The notes below the pieces were generated by a model. The model was not told the origin of the DNA and ran no database searches. It saw only the letters and a list, made by a program, of their open reading frames with translations. 64,000 nucleotides of DNA from DATAEE01 sp963725145 (GTDB lineage Bacteria > Acidobacteriota > Vicinamibacteria > Vicinamibacterales > 2-12-FULL-66-21): assembly GCA_963725145.1 (NCBI GenBank), contig CAVRXL010000013.1, positions 248,001-312,000 of the forward strand. Direction: 5' to 3'. How positions within the stretch are numbered: position 1 is the stretch's first letter; each line of letters opens with the position of its first letter. Shown here one piece after another: positions 1 to 8,021 of the stretch. The position numbers and the translations under genes were made by a program.

Positions 1-1026
1 GAGGACGCCGAGCACGCGCGGGCCCTGCCCCCGCGGGATCAGGAAGCCAAAGCCGTCGAGCGCACCCCGCTCGCGCTCGACGCCCGCCGCATCGTACCCG
101 AGGCACACGACCACGATGGGCGCGGTTTCAATGTCGGCCAGTTGCAGCGCCAACGCTTCATCGAGGGATGCGATCAGAACCGCGCTGTGAAACGCCGGGC
201 CGGCGAGCACGACGGCGTCGGCTGGACCGCCCTCCTGGTCGCGGACCGACAGGTGGAGCCGACCGTGCGAGAAGTCGAGCTGTGTGACCGGAGCGTTCAG
301 CCGCACGGATCCGCCGAGCGAGGCTACGAGCGCGCGTGGGAGCTCCTCGATTCCCTCCCGAAATGACGTCAGCGTGCCCACCGGCGATCCGAGGGCCTCG
401 CGGCCGTTACGGCGCTCGCGCCGCTTGCTCCATTGCTTGGCGATGAGCGCTCTGACGAGGCCGCCGTACTCGGTTTCCATGTCCCACATTTTTGGAAAAC
501 AGGCCCTCAGCGACAGGCGCCGGGCGTCGCCAGCGAAAATGCCGGACACCATCGAATCGATCATGACCTCGGCCGCCTCGCGGCCGATGCGCCGCGCCGC
601 GAACTCATGGATGGTCTCGTCGCCAGGCGGCCGCGGCCGTGCGAACGGCTCTCCCATGACGCGCAGCCGGCCACGCCAGGACAAGAGATGTGAACGCGCG
701 AATGCCAGCGGATCGCCGGGAACGGGGTGGAGTCGCCCGTCGCGGAAGATGTACCGGCGGCGGGCCGCGTCGTTGCTGCGAAGCACTCGAGGTTCGAGCC
801 CGGTGGTTCGAACCAGGTCGAGTGTGGGAGCTGAATTGTCGAGAAACCCGTTGGCGGCCCACTCGCAGAGGAAACCGTCGGTCCGTTCGGATCGCAGGTT
901 CCCGCCGCAGCGATGGCTCTTCTCGTACACGACGATCTCGATCTCGCCCGGGGCGCTGCCGGAGCGCAGCGCGTGCGCCACGGCGAGCCCCGCGATGCCG
1001 CCGCCGACGATCGCCACCCGCTTCAT
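1..1026 (-). CDS. hemG: Protoporphyrinogen oxidase, FAD-dependent (HemG/HemY type), 3' end cut by window
   Basis: Oxidises protoporphyrinogen IX to protoporphyrin IX, the penultimate heme step. The 342 visible residues begin with a Rossmann FAD-binding motif (MKRVAIVGGGIAGLAVAHAL) and continue with a CGGN segment and the long substrate domain of the flavin-type oxidase. The C-terminus lies outside the window. The start overlaps the stop of hemH by four bases (ATGA), so it is the third gene of a hemN-hemH-hemG operon. The enzyme is normally oxygen-dependent, which contrasts with the oxygen-independent HemN two genes upstream. Family assignment is firm; the electron acceptor used in this organism is unknown. 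Confidence 0.88.
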   Translation of the reverse strand, partial: MKRVAIVGGGIAGLAVAHALRSGSAPGEIEIVVYEKSHRCGGNLRSERTDGFLCEWAANGFLDNSAPTLDLVRTTGLEPRVLRSNDAARRRYIFRDGRLHPVPGDPLAFARSHLLSWRGRLRVMGEPFARPRPPGDETIHEFAARRIGREAAEVMIDSMVSGIFAGDARRLSLRACFPKMWDMETEYGGLVRALIAKQWSKRRERRNGREALGSPVGTLTSFREGIEELPRALVASLGGSVRLNAPVTQLDFSHGRLHLSVRDQEGGPADAVVLAGPAFHSAVLIASLDEALALQLADIETAPIVVVCLGYDAAGVERERGALDGFGFLIPRGQGPRVLGVL

Positions 1027-2045
1027 GCGGCCGTCCGCCAGACGTCGCCCTGGTGTTCCAGCGCGCGGAGCGTGTCGAGGTGCCGGACGACGAGGCGGCG
1101 CAGCGCTTCGATGAACACCGGATGGGTGTTCAGCGCGCGCGGGCGGTGGTACTCGACGATCCCGGCGCGGCTCGCGGCTTCGGCGAAGAGGATGTCGACC
1201 TCGTAGAGCGTCTCGATGTGATCCGATACGAACGACAGCGGCACGACGAGCAGGTCTCTGACGCCCTCGGCGGCTAGCTCCCGGATGACCTCCCCGGTGC
1301 CAGGGCCGATCCACTTCACGGGTCCGGTGCGGGATTGGAACGCCAGGCAGTGACGGTTCGGGAGCGCCAGACGATCGAGGAGGCCGCGGCGGGTCTGCTC
1401 GATCTGCCAGAGGTACGGGTCGCCGCGGTCGACGAACCGCTGCGGCAGCCCGTGCGCGCTGAAGAGAATCACTGCGCGAGCCCGGCTGGACGGAGGCATC
1501 GCGTCGAACGCCTGACGGATCGTGTCGGCGAAGGCGTCCAGATACAGACGGTTGTCGGCGTAGCTCGTGATGTGCGTGACGTCGAACGCGCTGCCGTATC
1601 CGCCGAGTGCGCGCTCGAAATCGGCACGGGAGGAGCCCGTCGTCGCCTGCGACCAGTGCGGGTAGAGCGGCAGCGTCACGACCCGCCGGATGTCATGCGC
1701 CGCCAGATCGGCCAGCGCGTCGGCGGCGAACGGCGGCGTATAGCGCATCGCGACCGTGACATGGAACGGGCCGTGGACGGAGCCGCCAGCGTTCAACGCT
1801 CTCTGGAGCGCGGTGGCCTGATTCCGCGTCAGGCGAAGCTGCGGGGAGCCGCCGCCGATCGCTGCGTAGTTCCGGCGCACGGCCGGCAGCCGCGCGCGGG
1901 TGAGCGCGCGCGCGAAGAGCGGCTGGATCAGCCGGCCGAGCGGCAGCTCGATGATGCTGCGATCGGAAAAAAGGTTCACGAGGAACGGCTGGATGTCCTC
2001 CACCCGCTCCGGGCCGCCCATGTTGAAGAGGACTACACCGGTCAC
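1023..2045 (-). CDS. hemH: Ferrochelatase
   Basis: Inserts Fe(II) into protoporphyrin IX to make protoheme. The 340-residue protein has the usual bacterial length. It carries the ferrochelatase signatures SAHGLP (catalytic histidine region, about residue 190) and FVSDHIETLYEVD (conserved acidic and histidine residues, about residue 260), after an N-terminal VVLFNMGGP. It lies one base downstream of hemN and overlaps hemG by four bases, so translation of the three genes is probably coupled. Heme made here would serve the c-type cytochromes encoded on the other strand. Confidence 0.95.
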   Translation of the reverse strand: MTGVVLFNMGGPERVEDIQPFLVNLFSDRSIIELPLGRLIQPLFARALTRARLPAVRRNYAAIGGGSPQLRLTRNQATALQRALNAGGSVHGPFHVTVAMRYTPPFAADALADLAAHDIRRVVTLPLYPHWSQATTGSSRADFERALGGYGSAFDVTHITSYADNRLYLDAFADTIRQAFDAMPPSSRARAVILFSAHGLPQRFVDRGDPYLWQIEQTRRGLLDRLALPNRHCLAFQSRTGPVKWIGPGTGEVIRELAAEGVRDLLVVPLSFVSDHIETLYEVDILFAEAASRAGIVEYHRPRALNTHPVFIEALRRLVVRHLDTLRALEHQGDVWRTAA

Positions 2046-2046
2046 G

Positions 2047-3426
2047 CTACACCGTCCTTGAGAAAACCGGCGCCGCGTCGTGGCGCCGCAGGTACCGATC
2101 GAAGGTCATGCACACGTTGCGGACGAATCGCCGACCTGGCGGGAGCACGTCCACGCGGTCGGGTGACAGCCGCACGAAGCCGAACTGCACGGGGCCGTCA
2201 GAGGACGAGAGCTCCTCGAGCTCCGCCGCGAAGTACTTGTCGAACGACACGCCGAATCGCGCCTCGGCGTCCACCTTGCGGATCGTGAAGTTGCACATGA
2301 GCTGCGTGATCACATGACGGCGGACGAGGTCGTCGGCGCCGAGCGCCAGGCCGCGCTCGATTGGAAAGTGTCCGGCGTCGAGCGACGCGTAATAGGTGCT
2401 CAGCTTCTTCGTGTTCTGCGCGAAGGCGTGCCGCACCTCGCCGATGGCGGAGATCCCGGCGCCGAGCATGTCGGGCGCCGGTCGCGTGGTATAGCCCATG
2501 AAATTCCGGTGCAGGGTTCCGTCAGCGGCGGCGCGCGCCAGCTCGTCGGACGGGACGGCGAAGTGGTCCATCCCGATCTGCACGTAGCCGGCCGCGAGGA
2601 GCTTCTCGAGCGCCACCGTGAACAGCTCGAACTTGATCGGGGCCGGCGGGAGATCCCGGCGATCGATGCGTTTCTGATTTCCGCGGATCCAGGGAACGTG
2701 CGCGTAGGAATAGACCGCCAGCCGCTCCGGGCGCATGTCGACGATCGCGTCTACCGTGCGGCCGAACGTGTCCAGCGTCTGGAACGGCAGTCCGTACACC
2801 AGATCGACGTTGATCGACTCGAACCCGGCCTCACGCGCTCGTGTCAACAAGGTCCGCGTCTCGGCTTCGCCCTGGTGGCGGTTGATTGCGGCCTGGACCT
2901 CGGGCGTGCAGTCCTGCACGCCGAGCGAGAGCCGGTTGAAACCAAGCGCGCGAAGCGTGTCGATGTGCTCCGCCGTCGTCACCCGCGGGTCGATCTCGAT
3001 GGCCAGCTCGCCGTGCGGATCGACGTCGAAGTGACGGGTGACGGCCGCGAAGAGGTCGGCGAGCTGTGCGGGCTCGAAATACGTGGGGGTGCCTCCACCC
3101 CAATGGTGCTGGACGACATGGCGGCGCCGGCCCAGTCGGGCGGCGAGCATCTCTATCTCGCGTTTCAGGTATTCCAGGTAGCGCGCCGCCACCCACCGCT
3201 TTTCCGTGACGACGACCGAGCAGCCGCAGAACGAACAGCGGGACTGGCAGAACGGCAGATGCACGTAGAGCGACAGTGGTTCGCCTTCGAGCGTGGCCGC
3301 CTCGTCGAGCCGCGCCAGGTACGCGGGCTCGCCGAACCGATCGGTGAACTCCACCGCGGTCGGGTACGACGTGTACCGCGGGCCCGGCCGATCGAAGGTC
3401 CGGACGAGATCCGGGCTGACGAGCAT
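2047..3426 (-). CDS. hemN: Oxygen-independent coproporphyrinogen III oxidase (radical SAM)
   Basis: Converts coproporphyrinogen III to protoporphyrinogen IX without oxygen, using S-adenosylmethionine radicals. The N-terminus carries the HemN hallmark DRPGPRYTSYPTA, followed by the radical SAM cluster motif CQSRCSFCGC with its three cluster cysteines and the extra one typical of HemN. The C-terminal HemN domain is complete (about 459 residues). Two starts are possible, GTG at 3432 and ATG at 3426. I chose ATG because a strong sigma-54-type promoter just upstream predicts a transcript start at about 3427, which would make the mRNA essentially leaderless. First gene of hemN-hemH-hemG. Confidence 0.94.
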   Translation of the reverse strand: MLVSPDLVRTFDRPGPRYTSYPTAVEFTDRFGEPAYLARLDEAATLEGEPLSLYVHLPFCQSRCSFCGCSVVVTEKRWVAARYLEYLKREIEMLAARLGRRRHVVQHHWGGGTPTYFEPAQLADLFAAVTRHFDVDPHGELAIEIDPRVTTAEHIDTLRALGFNRLSLGVQDCTPEVQAAINRHQGEAETRTLLTRAREAGFESINVDLVYGLPFQTLDTFGRTVDAIVDMRPERLAVYSYAHVPWIRGNQKRIDRRDLPPAPIKFELFTVALEKLLAAGYVQIGMDHFAVPSDELARAAADGTLHRNFMGYTTRPAPDMLGAGISAIGEVRHAFAQNTKKLSTYYASLDAGHFPIERGLALGADDLVRRHVITQLMCNFTIRKVDAEARFGVSFDKYFAAELEELSSSDGPVQFGFVRLSPDRVDVLPPGRRFVRNVCMTFDRYLRRHDAAPVFSRTV

Positions 3427-3438
3427 GCCCACCCTTGC

Positions 3439-3453
3439 GCAAGGGGCGTGCCC
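3439..3453 (-). promoter_or_regulatory. Sigma-54 (-24/-12) promoter driving hemN
   Basis: On the minus strand the sequence reads GGCACGCCCCTTGC, matching the GGCACG-N4-TTGC consensus at every defined position, with the required GG-N10-GC spacing. Its predicted +1 is near 3427, at the hemN start codon. Two palindromes lie 15 to 66 bases upstream, and a sigma-54 activator gene lies on the other side. Sequence match only; no expression data. Confidence 0.8.
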
Positions 3454-3463
3454 CTGCGGGTCA

Positions 3464-3518
3464 GGCCCGAAATCGGCCGGCTGTTGGCCGTTCGGGCGGC
3501 GGGCGCCGGAAATCCGGC
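3464..3518. promoter_or_regulatory. Two palindromes between hemN and the sigma-54 activator (candidate enhancer sites)
   Basis: CCGAAATCGG (3467-3476) and GCCGGAAATCCGGC (3505-3518) are inverted repeats with an AA spacer and a shared GAAATC core. The same core recurs in palindromes near the feoB, universal-stress-protein and 22.2-kb promoters. A longer imperfect hairpin (about 3466-3496) overlaps the first site. Proposed role: binding site of a sigma-54 activator for hemN, perhaps also for the activator gene itself. Confidence 0.5.
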
Positions 3519-3554
3519 AGCCGGCCGAACGACCCGCGGAAAATCACACGCCAG

Positions 3555-4613
3555 ATGGCTGGCATCGAGGTTGCCCCTGCGGCGGTCGTGGGTTCGGAAG
3601 TCTTCTCTCTTGACGACGTGATCGTCGGCCGGAGCGCCCGGATGCGGGCCATCTTCGACTTCGTGCGTGTCATCGCCGCAGGGGAGAGCAACATCCTGAT
3701 CGCCGGCGAGACAGGCACGGGCAAGGAGCTCGTCGCGAAGCTGATTCACTGGTCGGGCCGCCGTCGCGGCCGCCCCTTCGTCGCGGTGAGCTGCGCGATT
3801 CTGACGGAGACGCTGATCGAGGCGGAGCTGTTCGGCCACGAGCGCGGGGCGTTCACCGGCGCGATCAAGGACCGTCCGGGCCGCTTCGAGATGGCGGACG
3901 GGGGCACGATCTTCCTCGATGACATCGACGACGTGCCGCTCGCGATGCAGGTCAAGCTGCTGCGCGTGCTGCAGAACCGGACGGTCGAACGGGTCGGGAG
4001 CACCCACGCGATCGACATCGACGTCCGGGTCATCACCGGCGCCAAGCGGGATCTCAGACAGCTCGTCGCCGAGGGGAAGTTCCGCGAAGACCTGTACTAT
4101 CGCCTGAACGTCGTTCCCATCCTGCTGCCGCCGCTCCGCGAGCGTCGCGAAGACATCCTCCTCCTCGCCGACCACTTTCTGCGCCGGTCATTTCGCGCGC
4201 GCGGGACGGAGCCCCGGCCGCTCTCGCCGCTCGCGCGCCACGCGCTTCTGAGCTACGACTGGCCGGGCAACGTGCGCGAGCTGGAACACGCCTGCGAGCG
4301 CATCGCGCAGACCTGCCGGTGCGGAGAAATCAAGTTCGGCTGCGTGCCGACTGGTATCCTCCTGCACCCGCAACCACACGCGGAGGCGCCGCTCGTCCTC
4401 CCGACGACTCCTGCGACGCTGGAGCCGTTGTCGCTCGACGATCGCCTCCACGAAGTCGAGTCGCGGCTGATCGCGTGGGCCCTCTCGGCGAGTCGAGGCA
4501 ACAAGTCGCGCGCCGCGGAATTGCTCCACATCAAGCGCTCGACGCTGGGCGATCGCATCCGTAAGCTCGGGCTCGGGCAGCACGTCGAGCCTTCCACTCC
4601 TCTCGAGGCCTGA
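3555..4613 (+). CDS. Sigma-54-dependent activator without sensor domain (PspF-like)
   Basis: A bacterial enhancer-binding protein of about 352 residues that would remodel RNA polymerase-sigma-54 by ATP hydrolysis. It has only some 20 residues before the AAA+ domain, so no receiver, GAF or PAS sensor is present. Visible motifs: Walker A GETGTGKE (residues 51-58), an intact sigma-54-contacting GAFTGA (98-103), Walker B GTIFLDD (about 117-123), and a C-terminal Fis-type helix-turn-helix (GNKSRAAELLHIKRSTLGDR). An in-frame ATG exists at 3435, but conservation begins near 3555. It sits between two sigma-54-type promoters (hemN and the decaheme cytochrome), which it probably controls. How it is switched on is unknown; a PspA-like partner is not visible. 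Confidence 0.9.
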   Translation: MAGIEVAPAAVVGSEVFSLDDVIVGRSARMRAIFDFVRVIAAGESNILIAGETGTGKELVAKLIHWSGRRRGRPFVAVSCAILTETLIEAELFGHERGAFTGAIKDRPGRFEMADGGTIFLDDIDDVPLAMQVKLLRVLQNRTVERVGSTHAIDIDVRVITGAKRDLRQLVAEGKFREDLYYRLNVVPILLPPLRERREDILLLADHFLRRSFRARGTEPRPLSPLARHALLSYDWPGNVRELEHACERIAQTCRCGEIKFGCVPTGILLHPQPHAEAPLVLPTTPATLEPLSLDDRLHEVESRLIAWALSASRGNKSRAAELLHIKRSTLGDRIRKLGLGQHVEPSTPLEA

Positions 4614-4640
4614 CGGAATTCCGGCGGCGCGGACCGCGCC
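4614..4640. promoter_or_regulatory. Paired palindromes upstream of the cytochrome promoter
   Basis: CGGAATTCCG (4614-4623) is a perfect 10-base palindrome with the same GGAAT core seen near other sigma-54 promoters. It lies about 86 bases upstream of the -24 element at 4709, a usual enhancer distance. GGCGCGG-A-CCGCGCC (4626-4640) is a perfect inverted repeat that could be a second site or a stem at the end of the activator transcript; no T-run follows it. Confidence 0.45.
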
Positions 4641-4707
4641 AGTCGCCGCGCTCTGCCGAAAAAGCGCAGCATCCCTCTCAATTTCAGCGACTTACGTGGT
4701 CAACCAT

Positions 4708-4722
4708 CGGCACAACGGTTGC
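4708..4722 (+). promoter_or_regulatory. Sigma-54 (-24/-12) promoter driving the decaheme cytochrome operon
   Basis: CGGCACAACGGTTGC has GG-N10-GC spacing and matches GGCAC-N5-TTGC exactly. The predicted +1 is near 4734, leaving a leader of about 46 bases that contains a strong AAGGAGG ribosome site before the ATG at 4780. The element lies 95 bases downstream of the stop codon of the sigma-54 activator gene. Confidence 0.8.
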
Positions 4723-4779
4723 CTCAGGCACAACGGCTCCGCCGCGCGCGTGCCCGGTTTGGAGTTCAAGGAGGTCAGC

Positions 4780-5769
4780 ATGAGTCGATTCAGGCCACAC
4801 ATGGGCCCCGCCGGCTGGCTGGTGGGCGCCGTGGCGATCTGGCTCGTGGCTGTCGCGAGCGCGTCGGGCACCAGCGCCGCATCGACGGATGCGCCGCCAG
4901 CCAAGGCACAACCCGCGGCCGTCCAGTCCGGCGGTGGGACCAGTCCATCGGCCGATCAGTACGCCGGCGAAGAGACCTGTCTCACCTGCCACGAAGATCA
5001 GAAGAAGGGCTATGAGGGAAGCGCGCACGCGCGCGCAAATCATCCACGTTCGCCTGCGGCGGCGCAGGGCTGCGAGTCCTGCCACGGGCCCGGCAAGGCC
5101 CACGCCGAAGCGGGCGGCGACAAGACGAAGATCAAAAAGCTCAGCGCGCTGCCGCCTCGGGAGCAGAGCGATGGCTGTCTCACCTGTCACGATCGCGGCG
5201 AACACGCCGAGTGGGAGGGAAGCCCCCACGACGCGCGCAACGTGTCGTGTCTCAGCTGCCACAGCGTGCACGCGCCGAAGTCCGAGAAGGCGCAGCTCAC
5301 GAAGACGACGCAGGTCGAGACCTGCGTGCAGTGCCACAAGCAGGAGGTCCACAAGCTGCGGCGGTCGGCGCACATGCCGGTGCGCGAGGGCAAGATGGAA
5401 TGCTCCTCCTGCCATAACCCGCACGGGTCGACCAACGTCCGGATGCTCAAAGAGGGGAATTCGGTCAACGAGAGCTGCATCAGCTGTCACGCGGAGAAGC
5501 GCGGCCCGTTCCTCTACGAGCACGCGGTCGGGCGGGAGAACTGCACGACCTGCCACGATCCGCACGGCTCGAACAACGAGCGGATGCTCGTGGCCAAGCA
5601 GCCGATGCTCTGCCAGCGCTGCCACGTGCACAGCCGGCACCCGGCGACCGTGTACGACGCGACGCAGGTGCTGAACAAGTCGAACCGCGCCGTGAGCCGC
5701 AGCTGCATGAACTGTCATGTGGCGATCCACGGCTCGAACCACCCGTCCGGCAAGGCGTTCACACGTTGA
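4780..5769 (+). CDS. Periplasmic decaheme c-type cytochrome, DmsE/MtrA family
   Basis: Likely carries electrons across the periplasm to or from an outer-membrane conduit. The 329-residue protein has an N-terminal signal segment (WLVGAVAIWLVAVASA) and exactly ten CxxCH heme-binding motifs (for example CLTCH, CESCH, CVQCH, CMNCH), the DmsE/MtrA pattern and length. Start chosen at 4780, preceded by AAGGAGG; an upstream in-frame start at 4696 would lie upstream of the sigma-54 promoter. It is followed after 18 bases by an MtrB/PioB-type porin, so the pair resembles MtrAB, PioAB or MtoAB. No cell-surface MtrC/OmcA-like cytochrome is encoded nearby, so the direction of electron flow (metal reduction, Fe(II) oxidation or a DMSO-type terminal reductase) is open. 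Confidence 0.93.
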   Translation: MSRFRPHMGPAGWLVGAVAIWLVAVASASGTSAASTDAPPAKAQPAAVQSGGGTSPSADQYAGEETCLTCHEDQKKGYEGSAHARANHPRSPAAAQGCESCHGPGKAHAEAGGDKTKIKKLSALPPREQSDGCLTCHDRGEHAEWEGSPHDARNVSCLSCHSVHAPKSEKAQLTKTTQVETCVQCHKQEVHKLRRSAHMPVREGKMECSSCHNPHGSTNVRMLKEGNSVNESCISCHAEKRGPFLYEHAVGRENCTTCHDPHGSNNERMLVAKQPMLCQRCHVHSRHPATVYDATQVLNKSNRAVSRSCMNCHVAIHGSNHPSGKAFTR

Positions 5770-5787
5770 GGCTCGAGGAGAACTGAG

Positions 5788-7923
5788 ATGCGCACCAAAT
5801 TCATCGTCTTGATGGGAGCGCTCCTGCTGACCTTCGCGAGCCTCGCGCAGGCGCAGACGAGTACGCTCACGCCGCTCACCCCGAACGTCGGCCAGGTCGA
5901 CTTCGGCGCGCGGTTCACCGACACGACGGGCGACCCCGCCCGGTATCAGCGGTTCCGTGACCTGAGCGACGGCGCGACGCTGAACCTGTTCAAGTTCGAG
6001 CGCGAGCGCCCGACGTGGCTGTTTTCGGCGACCGCGTTCGACGTCGGCTACAACGATCAGCGGTACACCGCCGGGTTCGAGCGGTTCGGGACCCTCAAGG
6101 CGTCCTTCGAGTGGGACCAGGTCCCGACCTATTACAGCGTCGACACCCGGGTGCTGCACACCTACGAAGGGGGAGGGGTGTTCCGGGTCGATGATGCTGT
6201 CCAACAGAACATCCAGGCTCAGAGGCTGACGCTTTCGCAGGCGGTCAGCGGGCTGCCGACCTTCGATCTGAAGAACCAGCGGGACATCGCCGCGTTCGAT
6301 CTCGTCTACAGCGCCAACCGCGCCTTCGACGTGAAGCTGGATTTCCAGACGACGAGGCGTGACGGCGCGATGATGTACCAGGGCATGCTCTCGTCTCCGG
6401 GATCGGGGAGCGTCTTCGAGCTGAACGCGCCGCTGGATGACCGGACGACGGACATCAGCACGAAGCTCGAATGGGCCAACCACCGCGGGCTCGTCGGCGT
6501 GGGATACGACGGTTCCTGGTTCGACAACAACATCCCGAGCATCCGCTGGGACAGCATCGTCCGGTTCACCGACGCCGTCGGCAGCCCCTCGCAGGGGCAG
6601 ATGGGCTGGTGGCCGACGAACATGGCGCACACGGTGAACGCTAAAGGAGCGCTCAAGCTCCCGGGGCGGAGCCGCGCGAGCGCGATGGTGTCGTTCGGCA
6701 CCTGGTCGCAGGACGCGGCGCTCCTGCCGGCGACGGTCAACACCGCGCTCGTCGCGCCGGTCGTTGAGCGGCCGACGGCCGAGGCCGAGGCGCAGATCGT
6801 GACGATGAACTACTCGTTCACTTCGAGGCCGAGCAAGTACATCTGGCTCGATACGCGGTATCGTTTCTACGACTACGACAACCGCACGCCGCACTTCGCC
6901 ATCGCGAACCTGGTCGTGTCGGACCAGTCGCTCGGGTCCGCGGCCGAGAACGAGCCGGGCGGCTACAAGAAGCACGACTTCAGCGCCGACGCGGCGTTCT
7001 CGCCGTTCACCCAGGCGTCCTTCAAGTTCGGGTACGCGCGCAACGTCTCGCACCGGACCTTCCGGATCTTCGAGACGACGACTGAGGACGTCTTCCGGGC
7101 GTCTATCGACGCCGTGGGGAACCAGTACGTGACCCTGCGGGGGATCTACGAGTACGCGACGCGGGAAGGTGAAGGATTCGACGCGCACCTCCTGGCGGAG
7201 GTCGGAGAGCATCTGGAGATGCGGCACTACGACCTCGCGAACCGCGATCGCAACCGCGTGACGGCGCTCGTGACGGTCACGCCGATCTCGGCGCTGGGGT
7301 TCAACTTCTCGGTTGGCTCCGGCAACGACAACTACGCCGACACCGGCTTCGGGCTCCGGGACAACGACCACCGCGTGTACAACGTCGGCCTCGACGTCGT
7401 GCCAGGCGACAAGGTGGACTTCGGCGCCAGCTACGGCTACGAGAAGTACAGCGCGTTCCAATACTCGAGGACGGCGAACCCCCTCTCGGCTACCGACCAG
7501 ACGTTCCTGGATCCGAGAAGGGACTGGACCGACGACACGACCGACGAGCTGCGCATCGTCACCACGACGCTCGGCCTGAACAAGCTCCTGCCGAAGACGG
7601 ACCTTCGGTTCACCTACGACTGGAGCGAGGGGGAGGCGACCTACGTCTACGGGATCATGCCGAACGCGACGATTCCGGTGCCGGCGCCGCTTTCTTCGGT
7701 TCGGAACAAGCTGCAGACGGCGCGCGGCGAAGTTCGGTTCTTCCTGCGGTCCGACGTGGCCCTCGGCGTGGTCTATATGTATGAGGACTACAACGTCGAC
7801 GACTTCGCGCTGGGTCCGGGCACGCTCAACCAGACCGCTATTGGCACGACGACTTACCTGGGATACGTCTATCGGCCATACACCGCTCAGACGGCCTGGC
7901 TGAAGCTCACGTATCTCTGGTAA
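5788..7923 (+). CDS. MtrB/PioB-family outer-membrane beta-barrel (decaheme-associated porin)
   Basis: Predicted outer-membrane sheath that holds the decaheme cytochrome and lets electrons cross the outer membrane. The 711-residue protein has a clear signal peptide ending in an AQAQ cleavage region, long alternating hydrophobic/polar strands rich in Tyr and Trp, and ends in an aromatic residue (KLTYLW) as outer-membrane barrels do. Length matches MtrB/PioB. The N-terminal CxxC motif known from Shewanella MtrB is not present; I see no cysteine in the N-terminal region. It is cotranscribed with the cytochrome 18 bases upstream. Family assignment rests on the pairing, size and barrel features. 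Confidence 0.88.
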   Translation: MRTKFIVLMGALLLTFASLAQAQTSTLTPLTPNVGQVDFGARFTDTTGDPARYQRFRDLSDGATLNLFKFERERPTWLFSATAFDVGYNDQRYTAGFERFGTLKASFEWDQVPTYYSVDTRVLHTYEGGGVFRVDDAVQQNIQAQRLTLSQAVSGLPTFDLKNQRDIAAFDLVYSANRAFDVKLDFQTTRRDGAMMYQGMLSSPGSGSVFELNAPLDDRTTDISTKLEWANHRGLVGVGYDGSWFDNNIPSIRWDSIVRFTDAVGSPSQGQMGWWPTNMAHTVNAKGALKLPGRSRASAMVSFGTWSQDAALLPATVNTALVAPVVERPTAEAEAQIVTMNYSFTSRPSKYIWLDTRYRFYDYDNRTPHFAIANLVVSDQSLGSAAENEPGGYKKHDFSADAAFSPFTQASFKFGYARNVSHRTFRIFETTTEDVFRASIDAVGNQYVTLRGIYEYATREGEGFDAHLLAEVGEHLEMRHYDLANRDRNRVTALVTVTPISALGFNFSVGSGNDNYADTGFGLRDNDHRVYNVGLDVVPGDKVDFGASYGYEKYSAFQYSRTANPLSATDQTFLDPRRDWTDDTTDELRIVTTTLGLNKLLPKTDLRFTYDWSEGEATYVYGIMPNATIPVPAPLSSVRNKLQTARGEVRFFLRSDVALGVVYMYEDYNVDDFALGPGTLNQTAIGTTTYLGYVYRPYTAQTAWLKLTYLW

Positions 7924-7925
7924 CG

Positions 7926-8010
7926 GGGTTCGAGGAGGTTCGAGAGGGTTCGAGGGGTTCGAGGGGTTCGAGATCGAACCTCTTCGAACCTAATCGAACC
8001 TCTTCGAGCC
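7926..8010. repeat. GGTTCGAG tandem repeat with inverted half
   Basis: About five direct copies of a GGTTCGAG(A/G)-type unit are followed by about four copies in reverse orientation (TCGAACCTCT), centred near TCGAGATCGA at about 7970. The RNA would fold into one long hairpin. It separates the porin gene from the orphan permease, so it may end the cytochrome operon. A second, direct-only copy is at 58382-58430. Confidence 0.85.
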
Positions 8011-8021
8011 TATGACTTGTG

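Noticed and set aside
3435..3554. Upstream start of the sigma-54 activator
   Set aside because: The first 40 residues would be Arg/Gly-rich sequence over palindromes and a promoter; the AAA+ protein is complete from 3555.
2314..3621. Plus-strand reading frame of 435 codons opposite hemN
   Set aside because: hemN has radical SAM motifs on the other strand; this frame has no recognisable feature.
4684..7461. Minus-strand reading frame of 925 codons opposite the cytochrome and porin genes
   Set aside because: It is antisense to a ten-heme cytochrome and barrel gene with signal peptides; its translation is Arg/Val-rich with no domain, as expected from high-GC antisense frames.
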